32,548 nt of DNA, from NCBI GenBank assembly GCA_015065075.1, contig SVRA01000011.1, positions 1 to 32,548 on the forward strand, read 5' to 3'. Below the pieces are notes generated by a model. The model worked only from the letters and a program-made list of their open reading frames with translations, did no database searches and was not told the origin of the DNA. This stretch comes from Oscillospiraceae bacterium. GTDB lineage: Bacteria > Bacillota > Clostridia > Oscillospirales > CAG-272. Shown here one piece after another: positions 15,507-24,332 of the stretch. Positions within the stretch are counted from its first letter, which is position 1. Every line of letters starts with the position of its first letter. A program made the position numbers and the translations under genes.

Positions 15507-16568
15507 ATGATAGAAAAGAAAAAGGTCTCGGTCGCGATGAGTGGCGGAATTGACAGTGCTGTCGCGGCTCTGCTTGCCTTGGAGCAAGGCTATGAGGTCA
15601 GCGGAGTTACGATGAAGCTCTGTCCGAAGATCAGTAATGACGGCACGGATCTTACCCTTAACGATATCGCCGACGCTAAAGCTGTTTGTGATAAGATCGG
15701 CATTGAGCACACCGTTTATGATCTCGAAGATAGGTTCCACGATACCGTCGTGAAGGATTTTATCGACACCTACGTGTCGGGCGGAACGCCAAATCCTTGT
15801 ATCGTTTGCAACAAGCTTCTCAAATTCGGTACATTGCTTGATATGGAGATTGCACGCGGAGCAGACCTTGTTGCAACAGGACATTACGCTCAAATAGAAG
15901 AAAAAAACGGACGCTTTCTTTTGAGAAAAGCTACGGACGAAAAAAAGGACCAAAGCTATATGCTCTGGGCGCTCTCCCAGCATCAGTTATCTCACACGCT
16001 TTTCCCTCTCGGCTCGCTTACCAAGTCCGAAATAAGAAGGATGGGCGAGGATAACGGATTTGTTATAGCACACAAAAGTGACAGTCAGGACATCTGCTTC
16101 GTGCCCGACGGCGATTACGCCACGTTCATCGAAAAGGAGCGCGGTGAAGTGTTTCCCGAGGGAGATTATATCGATGAGCACGGCAATATTGTCGGTCGGC
16201 ACAAGGGCGTGATACATTACACGATCGGTCAGCGCAAAGGGCTTGGAATCTCAATGGGACGGCACATTTTCGTTGCGTCAAAGGATGCAGAAAAAAACAC
16301 CGTAACGATTGCCGATGAAGACAAGCTATTTACAAATACCGTCATCATAAGAGGTATAAATCTTATTCCCTTCGATAAGATCGAGGGCAAAATAAGGGTG
16401 AAGGCAAAAATACGCTACCACCATACCGAAAGTGATGCTTACGCAGAGCAGACGGGACCCGATGAGATAACATTGACGTTCGACGAGCCGCAAAGAGCTC
16501 CCGCAAAGGGACAATCCGCGGTAATGTACAACGGCGACTATGTCATCGGCGGCGGCATAATTCAATAA
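15507..16568 (+). CDS. mnmA: tRNA-specific 2-thiouridylase MnmA
   Basis: MnmA adenylates and then thiolates uridine-34 of Lys, Glu and Gln tRNAs, taking sulfur from a persulfide carrier. The 353-residue protein shows the PP-loop 'SGGIDS' (residues 12-17), the catalytic 'NPCIVCN' with Cys98, 'GHYAQ', and the second cysteine in 'SQDICF' (Cys197). The spacing matches the family. The C-terminal beta-barrel ends 'VIGGGII'. AAAGGA precedes the ATG. It shares a transcript with trmL and is closed by the terminator at 16572-16607. The cysteine-desulfurase partner is not in this window. Confidence 0.96.
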   Translation: MIEKKKVSVAMSGGIDSAVAALLALEQGYEVSGVTMKLCPKISNDGTDLTLNDIADAKAVCDKIGIEHTVYDLEDRFHDTVVKDFIDTYVSGGTPNPCIVCNKLLKFGTLLDMEIARGADLVATGHYAQIEEKNGRFLLRKATDEKKDQSYMLWALSQHQLSHTLFPLGSLTKSEIRRMGEDNGFVIAHKSDSQDICFVPDGDYATFIEKERGEVFPEGDYIDEHGNIVGRHKGVIHYTIGQRKGLGISMGRHIFVASKDAEKNTVTIADEDKLFTNTVIIRGINLIPFDKIEGKIRVKAKIRYHHTESDAYAEQTGPDEITLTFDEPQRAPAKGQSAVMYNGDYVIGGGIIQ

Positions 16569-16571
16569 AAA

Positions 16572-16607
16572 TTCGCGCTCGTGGCGGAATAACCGCCGCG
16601 GCGCGAA
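16572..16607. terminator. Terminator after mnmA, probably bidirectional
   Basis: TTCGCGC pairs with GCGCGAA, enclosing a GGCGG/CCGCC stem, followed by ATTTTTTT. The T-run reaches the stop codon of the convergent gene. In reverse the stem is followed by TTTTTATTG. Confidence 0.9.
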
Positions 16608-16613
16608 ATTTTT

Positions 16614-17546
16614 TTAGTTGTTGTAAAAAACGTGCAGATTTCTTATCTCTGAATTTGATATTTGATCATTGATAGAATACGCGTGAGATTCAAGAAAGCC
16701 GCAGGTCGCCTCGGTAATACCCTGCTTTTTGAATTCTTCAATGAAAACCGAGCTGATCTCCTCTATCAAAAGCTCGATCTTCAAGGTCTCGTCGGACGGT
16801 ATAGAGAGCAGCTCCTCTATTTTGTTGGTAAGAAAATTAAGTTTAGGAAGCTCTCGCATCGCCCTGAATATCCATTTGTAGTAAGGAGCGTGACGGCGCT
16901 CAAGCAAAAATGTCAATTCTGCTGCGTTCGTGGCAAATTCATTCAGAGCAAATCTCGCCGCGCCAAGCTCTCCGTGAGCGATACATCGCTTATAATTGTA
17001 TTGACCCGACTGAGCCATGTGAAGCGCGCATGCGGCAATCTTTTTTAATCTGACGTCCTCGGGCATACCGTCTTTTATGATCTCACGCACTCTCGTGAAT
17101 TCACCGAGTGGGTCGCAAAAGACCTCGCCGTTGGTCGCCTCGGCAAAATAGTGAGACGGAGTATAGAGCCAATCCTGCCAGCATTCAGGAGCACCTTTTC
17201 TGCCCGTATAAGCCGAATAAAATTCGGATATAGTACGTACTCCCTTTTCTTTCGAGCCCATAGCGCTTCTGTCAAGGCATTTGACACCCATAAATTCCTT
17301 TGAGAGCTTCGAATAAGCCCGAAAAAGTCTGAAACCAAAGGCTTGCTCATCTTCTTCGGTCAGCCATATACAAAATCCGGGCTCAAAGTCGTGATCGCGG
17401 GAGATGTCGTCGTCAAAGCCAAAGCATTCCGAGCCGTGACCGACAAGTCCTATCGCAATCCTATCCAAACACTCTGAAAAATCCTTTTCGAGCATGGGCT
17501 TGCCGTATTCTTCAAAATATGCTCTGGAGATCTCAATTCCCTTCAT
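16614..17546 (-). CDS. DUF4037-type nucleotidyltransferase-like protein
   Basis: The N-terminal third reads 'LVGHGSECFGFDDDISRDHDF', with GS at 38-39 and D51-x-D53. This resembles the G-S...D-x-D metal site of minimal nucleotidyltransferases and matches my recollection of DUF4037 proteins. The rest of the 310 residues is mostly helical. No substrate is known to me. The gene overlaps the upstream TPR gene by 14 bases with GAGG four bases before its ATG, so translation is coupled. The pair probably acts together, with the TPR part binding a partner. It could modify RNA or small molecules, or act like an antibiotic-nucleotidyltransferase relative; this is undecided. Confidence 0.7.
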   Translation of the reverse strand: MKGIEISRAYFEEYGKPMLEKDFSECLDRIAIGLVGHGSECFGFDDDISRDHDFEPGFCIWLTEEDEQAFGFRLFRAYSKLSKEFMGVKCLDRSAMGSKEKGVRTISEFYSAYTGRKGAPECWQDWLYTPSHYFAEATNGEVFCDPLGEFTRVREIIKDGMPEDVRLKKIAACALHMAQSGQYNYKRCIAHGELGAARFALNEFATNAAELTFLLERRHAPYYKWIFRAMRELPKLNFLTNKIEELLSIPSDETLKIELLIEEISSVFIEEFKKQGITEATCGFLESHAYSINDQISNSEIRNLHVFYNN

Positions 17547-18318
17547 ATATCCTCTTTGTCAGCGCCTTGAGCTCTGCTCCTTTTTCAAAACATCCAAAAA
17601 ATTCGAACGACGGATAGCATTTTGAGCACAGAAAAGCAAAATCGCCGTCAAGAGTGTTCTTGTCCGATTTTAACAGATCCCACGCCTTGTCCATCAGCTC
17701 GTATATCCTTTCGTCAAACGGGTCTTGATCGTGATAAATATGAGCTATATTTATCAGCGTTACCGCGATCTCGCCGCGGCAGTCCTCGTTCTGCTTCAAT
17801 ATCTCAATAGCTTTGTAGCACGCTTCCTCTGCCCGAATATAATCGCCTAGATCCTTATATGCCGAGGACATGTTGTTATAAAGAGCAGCCATTTTGTAGT
17901 CGTTGGGCTCAAGACGGCTCTCGTATATTTCCTTTGCCTTTTCGTAGTATGGCATTGCGCGCTCTGCCTGACCAAAGGCTTTCATAGTTGTAGCACAGTT
18001 GAGATAGACCGTTCCCACAGATACGGGATCTCCTATTTCCTTTTGCTCGATAAGCTCAAATGCAGAGTTGACAGCCGATAATGCCTTTTCCTTTTCGGCA
18101 GTTCTTCTGTAATATCCAACCTTTTCGTTGAGTATCTCTAAAAGCCCGCGCATATCCCCAAGGGCGAGCGCCTCACCCTCCCAATAATCGAGGAGTCTGC
18201 CGACGGCGGAAAGATCGTTTTTTGAGAAAAATTCGTTAAGCTTGTCAAATATACGCGTCAAGGGTATAGTCTTGTAATTTTCCTTTGAACAGCTTGAGCA
18301 ACTTGTGTTTTCATTCAT
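17533..18318 (-). CDS. TPR-repeat protein paired with the DUF4037 gene
   Basis: The 261-residue soluble protein is nearly all helical with tetratricopeptide-like repeats. The clearest run from 'VGTVYLNCATTMKAFGQAERAMPYYEKAKEIYE' through 'ALYNNMSSAYKDLGDYIRAEEACYKAIEIL' to 'VTLINIAHIYHDQ'. TPRs form a protein-binding superhelix. A short N-terminal 'CSSC' (Cys7, Cys10) precedes them and might bind metal or be redox-active; with only two cysteines this is uncertain. GGAGG lies seven bases before the ATG. It has its own promoter on the shared divergent region and overlaps the next gene by 14 bases. Confidence 0.75.
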   Translation of the reverse strand: MNENTSCSSCSKENYKTIPLTRIFDKLNEFFSKNDLSAVGRLLDYWEGEALALGDMRGLLEILNEKVGYYRRTAEKEKALSAVNSAFELIEQKEIGDPVSVGTVYLNCATTMKAFGQAERAMPYYEKAKEIYESRLEPNDYKMAALYNNMSSAYKDLGDYIRAEEACYKAIEILKQNEDCRGEIAVTLINIAHIYHDQDPFDERIYELMDKAWDLLKSDKNTLDGDFAFLCSKCYPSFEFFGCFEKGAELKALTKRIYEGN

Positions 18319-18360
18319 AAGCGTTCCTCCGTATAAGCTTTGGTTTTTAACCTCACATCA

Positions 18361-18390
18361 ATTATAACACGCAAGGCATACGTTTGTCAA
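18361..18390 (-). promoter_or_regulatory. Promoter of the TPR-DUF4037 unit
   Basis: On the minus strand, TTGACA (18385-18390) and TATAAT (18361-18366) with an 18-base spacer. Confidence 0.75.
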
Positions 18391-18418
18391 TAAATGGACG
18401 TAAAATTGGGAATATCAC

Positions 18419-18447
18419 TTGACAAAATCGCGCCAATCTTATATAAT
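18419..18447 (+). promoter_or_regulatory. Promoter of the antiporter-mgtC-rmuC unit
   Basis: TTGACA (18419-18424) and TATAAT (18442-18447) are perfect with a 17-base spacer. The leader of about 95 bases contains CAAAAG/CTTTTG arms at about 18483-18509, followed by TTTTG, a possible weak attenuator. No known riboswitch is recognised. Confidence 0.85.
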
Positions 18448-18550
18448 ATTTATATAACTTAAGTTTGCGGAGACGTATCACAGCAAAAGGCGCTTTGGGG
18501 CTTTTGTTTTGATGTGTCTTTTTGCTTTTTCAGAGAAAGGAGGACGAGGC

Positions 18551-20005
18551 GTGCTAAACGAGTTTTATCTGACTATCTCACCGTCAGCCGTTGCGATAAT
18601 TGCAATATCCATAATGCTTTTTTCGGGATTTGCGCTGACGAGAATTACGAAGCTGCTTCGGCTTCCAAACGTTACCGCATATATAATCGCTGGAATTCTG
18701 ATAGGTCCGTTCTGTCTTGACCTGATTCCCGAAGCGGTCATTCAAGGCACGGATTTCATCTCCGATATCGCGCTTGCTTTTATCGCATTCAGCGTGGGTG
18801 AATTTTTTAAGGTCTCCTCCCTGCGAAAAAACGGACTGAAAACGTTAGTCATAACTGCATGCGAGGCGCTTATCGCCGCGTTTTTAGTATTTATTCTGAC
18901 ATTCTTTATTTTGCGGCTCGATACCGTTTTTTCGGTAGTTCTTTCGGCTTTGGCGGCGGCGACCGCACCTACCTCGACGGCAACAACTATTCGTCAGACC
19001 AAAGCAAAGGGTGAGTTTGTAGATACTCTGCTTCAGGTTATAGCGCTCGACGACGTCCTCAGTCTTATAGCGTTCAGCATCGCATTGTCCGTTGCAGGTG
19101 CTCTTATGGGCGGATCGGGCGGCTCTGTATCTCCTGCGAATATCATTATGCCCGTTATTATCAATATCGGAGTAATGATCCTCGGTGCCTTTTTCGGATT
19201 CTTTTTGAAATGGCTCATGCCCGTGAAAAGATCGACGGACAACAGATTGATCATTCTGATCAGTATGCTCTTTTTGTTCTGCGGGATCTGTACACTTCTC
19301 GACATTTCGCCTCTGCTTGGCTGTATCGCGATGGGAATGGTATACATCAATATCACGGGGGACGATAAGCTTTATAAGCAGCTCAACTATTTCAGTCCTC
19401 CCATTATGCTTCTTTTCTTCGTTCGCTCGGGAGCAAATCTGCAAATTGAGTCCCTGTTTACCTCGTCCGGAAGCTCGGGCGCAGTTCCGATAATTCTGAT
19501 CTCTATCCTCTACTTTTTGGTCAGAATGGTCGGAAAATACGGCGGAGCTTTCCTTGGCGGAGCAATTACTAAAAGCCCCAAGGGTATCAGAAATTTCCTC
19601 GGACTTGCTCTTATCCCACAGGCAGGAGTTGCTATCGGTCTTGCGGCAATGGCGGCGAGAGCTCTTGGCGGTGAGACGGGCGAAAGTCTGCAGACGATAA
19701 TTCTCGCTTCAAGTATTCTGTATGAGCTTATAGGCCCTGCGTGTGCAAAGCTCTCGCTTTATCTTTCGGGCTCGTTCTCAAACAAGATAGAGGATCTTGC
19801 TCCCGTAGACCCCATTGGTGAGGACGGCAAGCCCAAGAGTGAGGTAGAACTGCTTATCGAACGAATAAATAAAATACGCCAAGAGCTTCCCGACCCCGAA
19901 AAGCATGAGATGTCGCCCGAGGAGCAGGCGTTCACGGAAGCAGCTGACGAACAGCTCGAGGCATTGTCAGAACTGCAAAAACGCAGATTCAGAAATCGCA
20001 GATAG
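18551..20005 (+). CDS. CPA2-type monovalent cation:proton antiporter
   Basis: The 484-residue protein has about twelve to thirteen membrane segments of the Kef/NapA type. It includes 'LRLPNVTAYIIAGILIGPFCLDLIP', a glycine- and alanine-rich 'ALAAATAPTSTATTI' segment, and 'VIALDDVLSLIAFSIALS' with the paired acidic residues used for cation and proton transport. The cytoplasmic tail is short, acidic and helical and lacks the usual TrkA-N domain, so regulation differs from KefB/C. I choose GTG at 18551 over the ATG at 18509. GGAGG at 18539-18543 lies seven bases before the GTG, and the longer form would put this site inside the gene. The mgtC-like gene follows 13 bases later. Confidence 0.85.
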   Translation: MLNEFYLTISPSAVAIIAISIMLFSGFALTRITKLLRLPNVTAYIIAGILIGPFCLDLIPEAVIQGTDFISDIALAFIAFSVGEFFKVSSLRKNGLKTLVITACEALIAAFLVFILTFFILRLDTVFSVVLSALAAATAPTSTATTIRQTKAKGEFVDTLLQVIALDDVLSLIAFSIALSVAGALMGGSGGSVSPANIIMPVIINIGVMILGAFFGFFLKWLMPVKRSTDNRLIILISMLFLFCGICTLLDISPLLGCIAMGMVYINITGDDKLYKQLNYFSPPIMLLFFVRSGANLQIESLFTSSGSSGAVPIILISILYFLVRMVGKYGGAFLGGAITKSPKGIRNFLGLALIPQAGVAIGLAAMAARALGGETGESLQTIILASSILYELIGPACAKLSLYLSGSFSNKIEDLAPVDPIGEDGKPKSEVELLIERINKIRQELPDPEKHEMSPEEQAFTEAADEQLEALSELQKRRFRNRR

Positions 20006-20018
20006 AAAGGATATAGTT

Positions 20019-20759
20019 ATGAGTGTAAACGATATACTGAACACGATCGACCCTATAAGCCGATTACTCGGTGAATGGTCAAGTCGGCTTGATCTTTGGT
20101 CGATACTTTTAAGGACCGCGATGTCAATACTCTTCTCCGCTATCATCGGTTGGGAACGTTCCACAAAGCGTCACGCGGCAGGTCTGCGCACGTTTATGCT
20201 GATATCTCTGGCATCTACTATGGCGATGCTGCTTGATATTTTCATTATGACGACCTTCAGCGTATCATTCCCTATGGTGTCTGCAGCGGTCGTCGTAGGA
20301 ATTGCTATAATAAGCACTAATTCCATTCTTTTCAGCTCAAAAAATCAGATCAAGGGACTTACTACCGCGGCGGCACTCTGGGCAGTTGGATTTATCGGTC
20401 TGCTTATAGGCGCGGGCTTCTATACAGTCTCGGTCATCGGCTTCGTTACAATGATGCTCTGCCTTTCGACCTTTCCTCACCTTGAGAGGCGCTTCAAAAA
20501 CAAGTCCAATCATTTCGAGGTGCATCTCGAGCTTAAAAACAAGGAAAATCTGCAAAGCTTCGTTGCAACGATACGCAAGCTTGGTATGAAGATCGACGAT
20601 ATCGAGGTCAACCCAGCTTACATAACCTCGGGCTTGAGCGTTTATACCGTAGCGTTGACTATTCAAAGCCAAGAGCTTAAGAAATATAAGACTCACAGTG
20701 AGATAATCGAGGCGCTTAGGTCTATCGACTATATCTATCACATCGAGGAGATCTCCTGA
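20019..20759 (+). CDS. MgtC/SapB-family membrane protein
   Basis: The 246-residue protein has about five membrane segments in its first 145 residues, including 'LFSAIIGWERSTKRHAAGLRTFMLISLAST', the MgtC/SapB signature with the conserved R..AGLRT stretch. A soluble C-terminal domain of about 90 residues resembles an ACT-like fold. Relatives are linked to growth under low magnesium and to membrane energetics rather than being proven transporters. An in-frame extension back to 19905 was rejected: it overlaps the antiporter and has low-complexity basic residues. GAAAGGA sits eight bases before the chosen ATG. Pairing with an antiporter fits ion or pH homeostasis. Confidence 0.88.
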   Translation: MSVNDILNTIDPISRLLGEWSSRLDLWSILLRTAMSILFSAIIGWERSTKRHAAGLRTFMLISLASTMAMLLDIFIMTTFSVSFPMVSAAVVVGIAIISTNSILFSSKNQIKGLTTAAALWAVGFIGLLIGAGFYTVSVIGFVTMMLCLSTFPHLERRFKNKSNHFEVHLELKNKENLQSFVATIRKLGMKIDDIEVNPAYITSGLSVYTVALTIQSQELKKYKTHSEIIEALRSIDYIYHIEEIS

Positions 20760-20797
20760 TCTCCAATATATAAAAACTTGAACGATTAGGAGCTTTT

Positions 20798-22138
20798 ATG
20801 GATACTTTTATACTGATAATTTGCATTTTCTCGCTCTGCGTATCGGTTGGAGGCCTTATCACCGTGATCGCTGTATATGAGAAGATGAAAAGGCTTTCGG
20901 ACGGCGGTAAGACCGAGCGACAGCTCGGCGAGCTCAAGGAGAGCATTTATAACGAATTCTCGCGCAACCGCACCGAGCAAAACGCCGCGGCGCAAACTCA
21001 GCGCGACGAGGTCTCCCGACAAATGTCGGATATTAATAAGCAGCTTCAGGAGCTGACTGAGACCAACCGCGAGCAGCTGCTCCGCATTTATCGTGAAATG
21101 GCGGCAGGAATCAACACCGTCCGCGAAAAGAATGCCGAGATGACCGAAAAGCAAAATCAGCGCATCGAGGACTCTCTGACGAAGATACGCGAGAGCAACG
21201 AAAAAAAGCTCGACGAGATGAGAAACGTAGTCGACGAAAAGCTTACCAATACACTTACCCAGCGCCTTGATAGCTCGTTCAAGACTGTTTCAAGTCAGCT
21301 TGAAAATCTCTATCGGGCACTTGGTGAGATGAAGGAAATGTCGGGTGGAATTACCGAGCACGTCACTTCCCTCAATCGCGTATTGACCAACGTAAAGGCA
21401 AGAGGAACCTGGGCAGAGGTCCAGCTCAAAAACATTCTCGACCAAACTATCCCCAATATGTACGTAGAAAATTACGCTCCCACGGCAAGCTCAAAGGAAA
21501 GAGTTGAATTTGCAATAAAGATCCCGTCGGGCGAGAATTATTCCGAGATAACCTATCTCCCTCTCGATTCCAAATTTCCAATGGAAGATTACGTCCGTCT
21601 TTGCGAGGCGGCAGACCGCGCAGACCCCGAGGCAACGCGCGCGGCAAGAAAGGCTCTCGAGGAGCGCGTGATTCAGGAGGCGCGAGCTATCCGCAAATAC
21701 ATAAGCGTTCCCAAGACCACTCCGTTTGCTATAATGTATCTTGCAAGCGAAGGCCTGTATGCCGAGATAGCATCCTCCCCGAACGCCATTCCCGAAAGGC
21801 TGCAGACCGAGTTCAATATTATGATCGCGGGTCCTTCAACTATCACCGCACTGCTTAATTCGCTTGCTATGGGCTTCAGATTTGCCGCTATCAACGAAAA
21901 GGCAAACGAGGTAAGAAAGATACTCGCGGCGGTCAAATCGCAGTATGATAACTTCTCTACCGTTCTGGCAAAGGCAAAGAAAAAGATCGACGAGGCGGGC
22001 AAGACGCTCGACGACGCACAGCACAGAAATAATATCATTCAGAAGAAGCTTAAGGCGATCGAGGAGATCGATACGTCCGAGGGTGAGGAGATACTTGGTA
22101 TCGATCAGATATCCGTGTCGGATTTTGATGAAGAATAA
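20798..22138 (+). CDS. rmuC: RmuC-family DNA recombination protein
   Basis: The 446-residue protein has one N-terminal membrane segment (about residues 3-23) and a long coiled coil (about 30-180) rich in Glu, Gln and Arg. The RmuC domain follows, with 'LTNVKARGTWAEVQLKNILDQTIPNMYVENY', 'LPLDSKFPMEDY', and 'PFAIMYLASEGLYAEIA'. RmuC is linked to limiting inversions and recombination, and its core resembles restriction-endonuclease-like nucleases. The length is typical. TTAGGAG precedes the ATG. The gene follows mgtC by 38 bases without a terminator, and the unit ends at the terminator at 22144-22168. Confidence 0.92.
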   Translation: MDTFILIICIFSLCVSVGGLITVIAVYEKMKRLSDGGKTERQLGELKESIYNEFSRNRTEQNAAAQTQRDEVSRQMSDINKQLQELTETNREQLLRIYREMAAGINTVREKNAEMTEKQNQRIEDSLTKIRESNEKKLDEMRNVVDEKLTNTLTQRLDSSFKTVSSQLENLYRALGEMKEMSGGITEHVTSLNRVLTNVKARGTWAEVQLKNILDQTIPNMYVENYAPTASSKERVEFAIKIPSGENYSEITYLPLDSKFPMEDYVRLCEAADRADPEATRAARKALEERVIQEARAIRKYISVPKTTPFAIMYLASEGLYAEIASSPNAIPERLQTEFNIMIAGPSTITALLNSLAMGFRFAAINEKANEVRKILAAVKSQYDNFSTVLAKAKKKIDEAGKTLDDAQHRNNIIQKKLKAIEEIDTSEGEEILGIDQISVSDFDEE

Positions 22139-22143
22139 TTGTA

Positions 22144-22168
22144 AACGGGCTGAATTTCAGCCCGTTTC
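22144..22168 (+). terminator. Terminator after rmuC
   Basis: AAACGGGCTGAAA pairs with TTTCAGCCCGTTT with almost no loop, followed by CTTATT. The T-tract is short but the stem is very stable. Confidence 0.8.
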
Positions 22169-22171
22169 TTA

Positions 22172-22200
22172 TTGACAAATATGCCAAAATACATTATAAT
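22172..22200 (+). promoter_or_regulatory. Promoter of the rRNA methyltransferase-ksgA-lipoprotein unit
   Basis: TTGACA (22172-22177) and TATAAT (22195-22200), both perfect, with a 17-base spacer, about 38 bases before the first ATG. It begins only a few bases after the rmuC terminator. Confidence 0.87.
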
Positions 22201-22238
22201 ATAAAATGAATTATTATATATCTCAGAAAGGTTGAATT

Positions 22239-23459
22239 ATGCTTCTTGCTGCTACCTGCCTTTTCGGTCTTGAGAGACAGTTGGGTGAAGAAATAGACGC
22301 GCTCGGACTAAAAAGAGTCGAGACTATCGACGGAAGAGTGCTTTTTGAGGGCGAGGAAAAGGATATCCCTCGTGTAAATATAAATCTCCGTTGCGCCGAG
22401 CGCGTGTTCATCGTTCTCGGTCGCTTCCACGCCGAAAGCTTTACCGAGCTTTTCGACGGCACTAGTGCGATTCGCTGGGAGGATTGGATCGGCAGACTCG
22501 ATCAGTTTCCCGTCTCGGGTCACTCTATAAAGAGTAAGCTGACCTCTATTCCCGACTGTCAGAGTATAGTCAAAAAGGCTATCGTGGACAGGCTTTCGGG
22601 CGCTTACGGAATTGCTTGGTTTGATGAGACCGCGGTAAAATATAAGATCGAATTTTTCATTCTTAAGGACGAGGCTATGCTTATGATAGATACCTCGGGA
22701 GTTGCGCTTCACAAGCGCGGATACCGTCCCGACGCGGGCATAGCTCCCCTTCGCGAGACCTTGGCGGCTGCCATCGCCCTGACCTCCCGTCCAAGTGAGG
22801 ATAATCTTTTTTGGGATCCCTTCTGCGGCTCAGGTACGATCGCGATCGAGGCGGCTATGATCGCGCGCAAGATCGCCCCGGGACTCAAGAGAAGCTTTGC
22901 TTCTGAGGAATTTCCGCGGATCAACGCGGATATGTGGAGGCTTGCGCGTGAGGAAGCGGCATCCTTTGAAATCAAGGACTCGAAATTCGAGGCTTGGGCA
23001 TCCGATATCGACGAGGATATTCTCGACGTAGCTTATGAGAACGCTTTGCGTGCAGGAGTTGAGGAAAACATCAACCTTTTCCATTGTGACGCTCGAAAGA
23101 TCGAAAAGCCCGCCGACCGCAGAGGTACTATAGTCTGCAATCCCCCCTACGGAGAACGTATGGGAGATATGAAGGAGATCGAGTGGCTCTACAAAGATAT
23201 TGGAAGACACTTCAAGACCTTTGATCCTTGGCACATCTACGTTATCACATCCTGTGACTATTTTGAAAGACTGTACGGCAGGTCTGCCGATAAGACGAGG
23301 AAGCTTTATAACGGTATGCTTCCCTGCACGCTCTACCAATTCTTCAAGCCCGCGGAATTCAGAAAAGACAAGATTCACGGCAAGTCCTTTGATAAAAAGG
23401 ACTTTGGCAAGAGCTACGGCAAAAATGACAGAGCATACAATTACAAAAAGAAAGGTTAA
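22239..23459 (+). CDS. THUMP-domain rRNA guanine N2-methyltransferase (YpsC/RlmL type)
   Basis: The 406-residue enzyme has an N-terminal ferredoxin-like plus THUMP RNA-binding part (to about residue 160) and a Rossmann methyltransferase. Motif I is 'DPFCGSGT' (193-200) and catalytic motif IV is 'NPPYG' (301-305), as in N2-guanine methyltransferases. By family it methylates a guanine in 23S rRNA; the exact base is inference. The end is a Lys/Gly/Asp-rich tail after about residue 375, with repeats such as 'GKSFDKKDFGKSYGK', probably disordered and RNA-binding. GAAAGG precedes the ATG. ksgA starts at the next base. Confidence 0.88.
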   Translation: MLLAATCLFGLERQLGEEIDALGLKRVETIDGRVLFEGEEKDIPRVNINLRCAERVFIVLGRFHAESFTELFDGTSAIRWEDWIGRLDQFPVSGHSIKSKLTSIPDCQSIVKKAIVDRLSGAYGIAWFDETAVKYKIEFFILKDEAMLMIDTSGVALHKRGYRPDAGIAPLRETLAAAIALTSRPSEDNLFWDPFCGSGTIAIEAAMIARKIAPGLKRSFASEEFPRINADMWRLAREEAASFEIKDSKFEAWASDIDEDILDVAYENALRAGVEENINLFHCDARKIEKPADRRGTIVCNPPYGERMGDMKEIEWLYKDIGRHFKTFDPWHIYVITSCDYFERLYGRSADKTRKLYNGMLPCTLYQFFKPAEFRKDKIHGKSFDKKDFGKSYGKNDRAYNYKKKG

Positions 23460-24332
23460 ATGATGTTAAATCTTTGCGATCCAAGAACTATAAGACAGGT
23501 TATGGATATGTTCGGTCTGAATTTCAAAAAGGAATTCGGTCAGAACTTCCTTACAGATAATATGACCGTTGAGGACATAGCCGACGCGTGTAACGACGAT
23601 AAGGACATCACCGTTGTCGAGATCGGACCCGGTATCGGTTGTATGACTCGCGAGCTTTGCGAGAGATATTCAAGAGTCGTCGCGTTTGAGATAGATTCGG
23701 GACTTATTCCCGTGCTCAAATACACCCTTGACGGCTACAAGAACGTAATCGTTATCAACGAGGATATTATGAAGGCAGACCTTGCAAGCGCTCTAGCCTC
23801 TTATTTTGAGATGGGCAAGGTTGCGGTATGCGCGAATCTTCCCTATTATATCACGACCCCCATACTTATGAAGCTCATCGAAAGCAATCTGCCTTTCGAT
23901 AGCATTACCGTAATGGTGCAGACCGAGGTAGCCGAGCGACTTGCGGCAGGCGCGGGCAAGAAGAATTGCGGCGCGATAACCGCGGCTATCGACTACTACG
24001 GAGATGCGAAAATGCTCTTTACCGTAAGCGCCGACCGATTTATGCCACCTCCCAAGGTCACCTCAAGCGTTGTTCATATCGATCTGTGGAAGGATAAGCC
24101 GATAAAGCCTATCGACGAGGCGCTTTTCTTCAGGACTATCAAGGCTGCGTTCGAGCAAAGACGAAAGACTCTCCCCAACTCTCTTATGACGGGATTCCCT
24201 GAGATAAGCAAGGAAAGATTGACAGAAATGATCGTCGAGTGCGGCCATAAGCCTGATATTCGCGGCGAAAAGCTTACGGTTGCGGATTTCTGCGCTCTGT
24301 CCGATCTTATCTATAACGAACTGAACAAGTAA
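23460..24332 (+). CDS. ksgA: 16S rRNA dimethyladenosine transferase KsgA/RsmA
   Basis: KsgA adds two methyls to each of two adjacent adenines near the 3' end of 16S rRNA and acts as a late checkpoint in 30S assembly. The 290-residue protein shows 'EFGQNFL' (25-31), the SAM-binding 'VEIGPGIG' (53-60) and the catalytic 'NLPYY' (126-130), with a complete C-terminal domain. Two ATG codons are adjacent. The second (23463) has the better spacing from GAAAGG, so the real protein may be one residue shorter. It abuts the THUMP methyltransferase, giving a ribosome-modification pair. No terminator separates it from the following surface lipoprotein. Confidence 0.96.
   Translation: MMLNLCDPRTIRQVMDMFGLNFKKEFGQNFLTDNMTVEDIADACNDDKDITVVEIGPGIGCMTRELCERYSRVVAFEIDSGLIPVLKYTLDGYKNVIVINEDIMKADLASALASYFEMGKVAVCANLPYYITTPILMKLIESNLPFDSITVMVQTEVAERLAAGAGKKNCGAITAAIDYYGDAKMLFTVSADRFMPPPKVTSSVVHIDLWKDKPIKPIDEALFFRTIKAAFEQRRKTLPNSLMTGFPEISKERLTEMIVECGHKPDIRGEKLTVADFCALSDLIYNELNK

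Noticed and set aside
18448-18538. A riboswitch in the antiporter leader.
   Set aside because: I looked for known ion and nucleotide riboswitch core motifs and saw none; only a weak hairpin is present.
18509-18550. An upstream ATG start for the antiporter.
   Set aside because: The GGAGG at 18539-18543 would fall inside the gene, and it is ideally placed for the GTG at 18551.
19905-20018. A 38-residue N-terminal extension of the MgtC-like protein.
   Set aside because: It is basic low-complexity sequence overlapping the antiporter; GAAAGGA and family alignment support the start at 20019.
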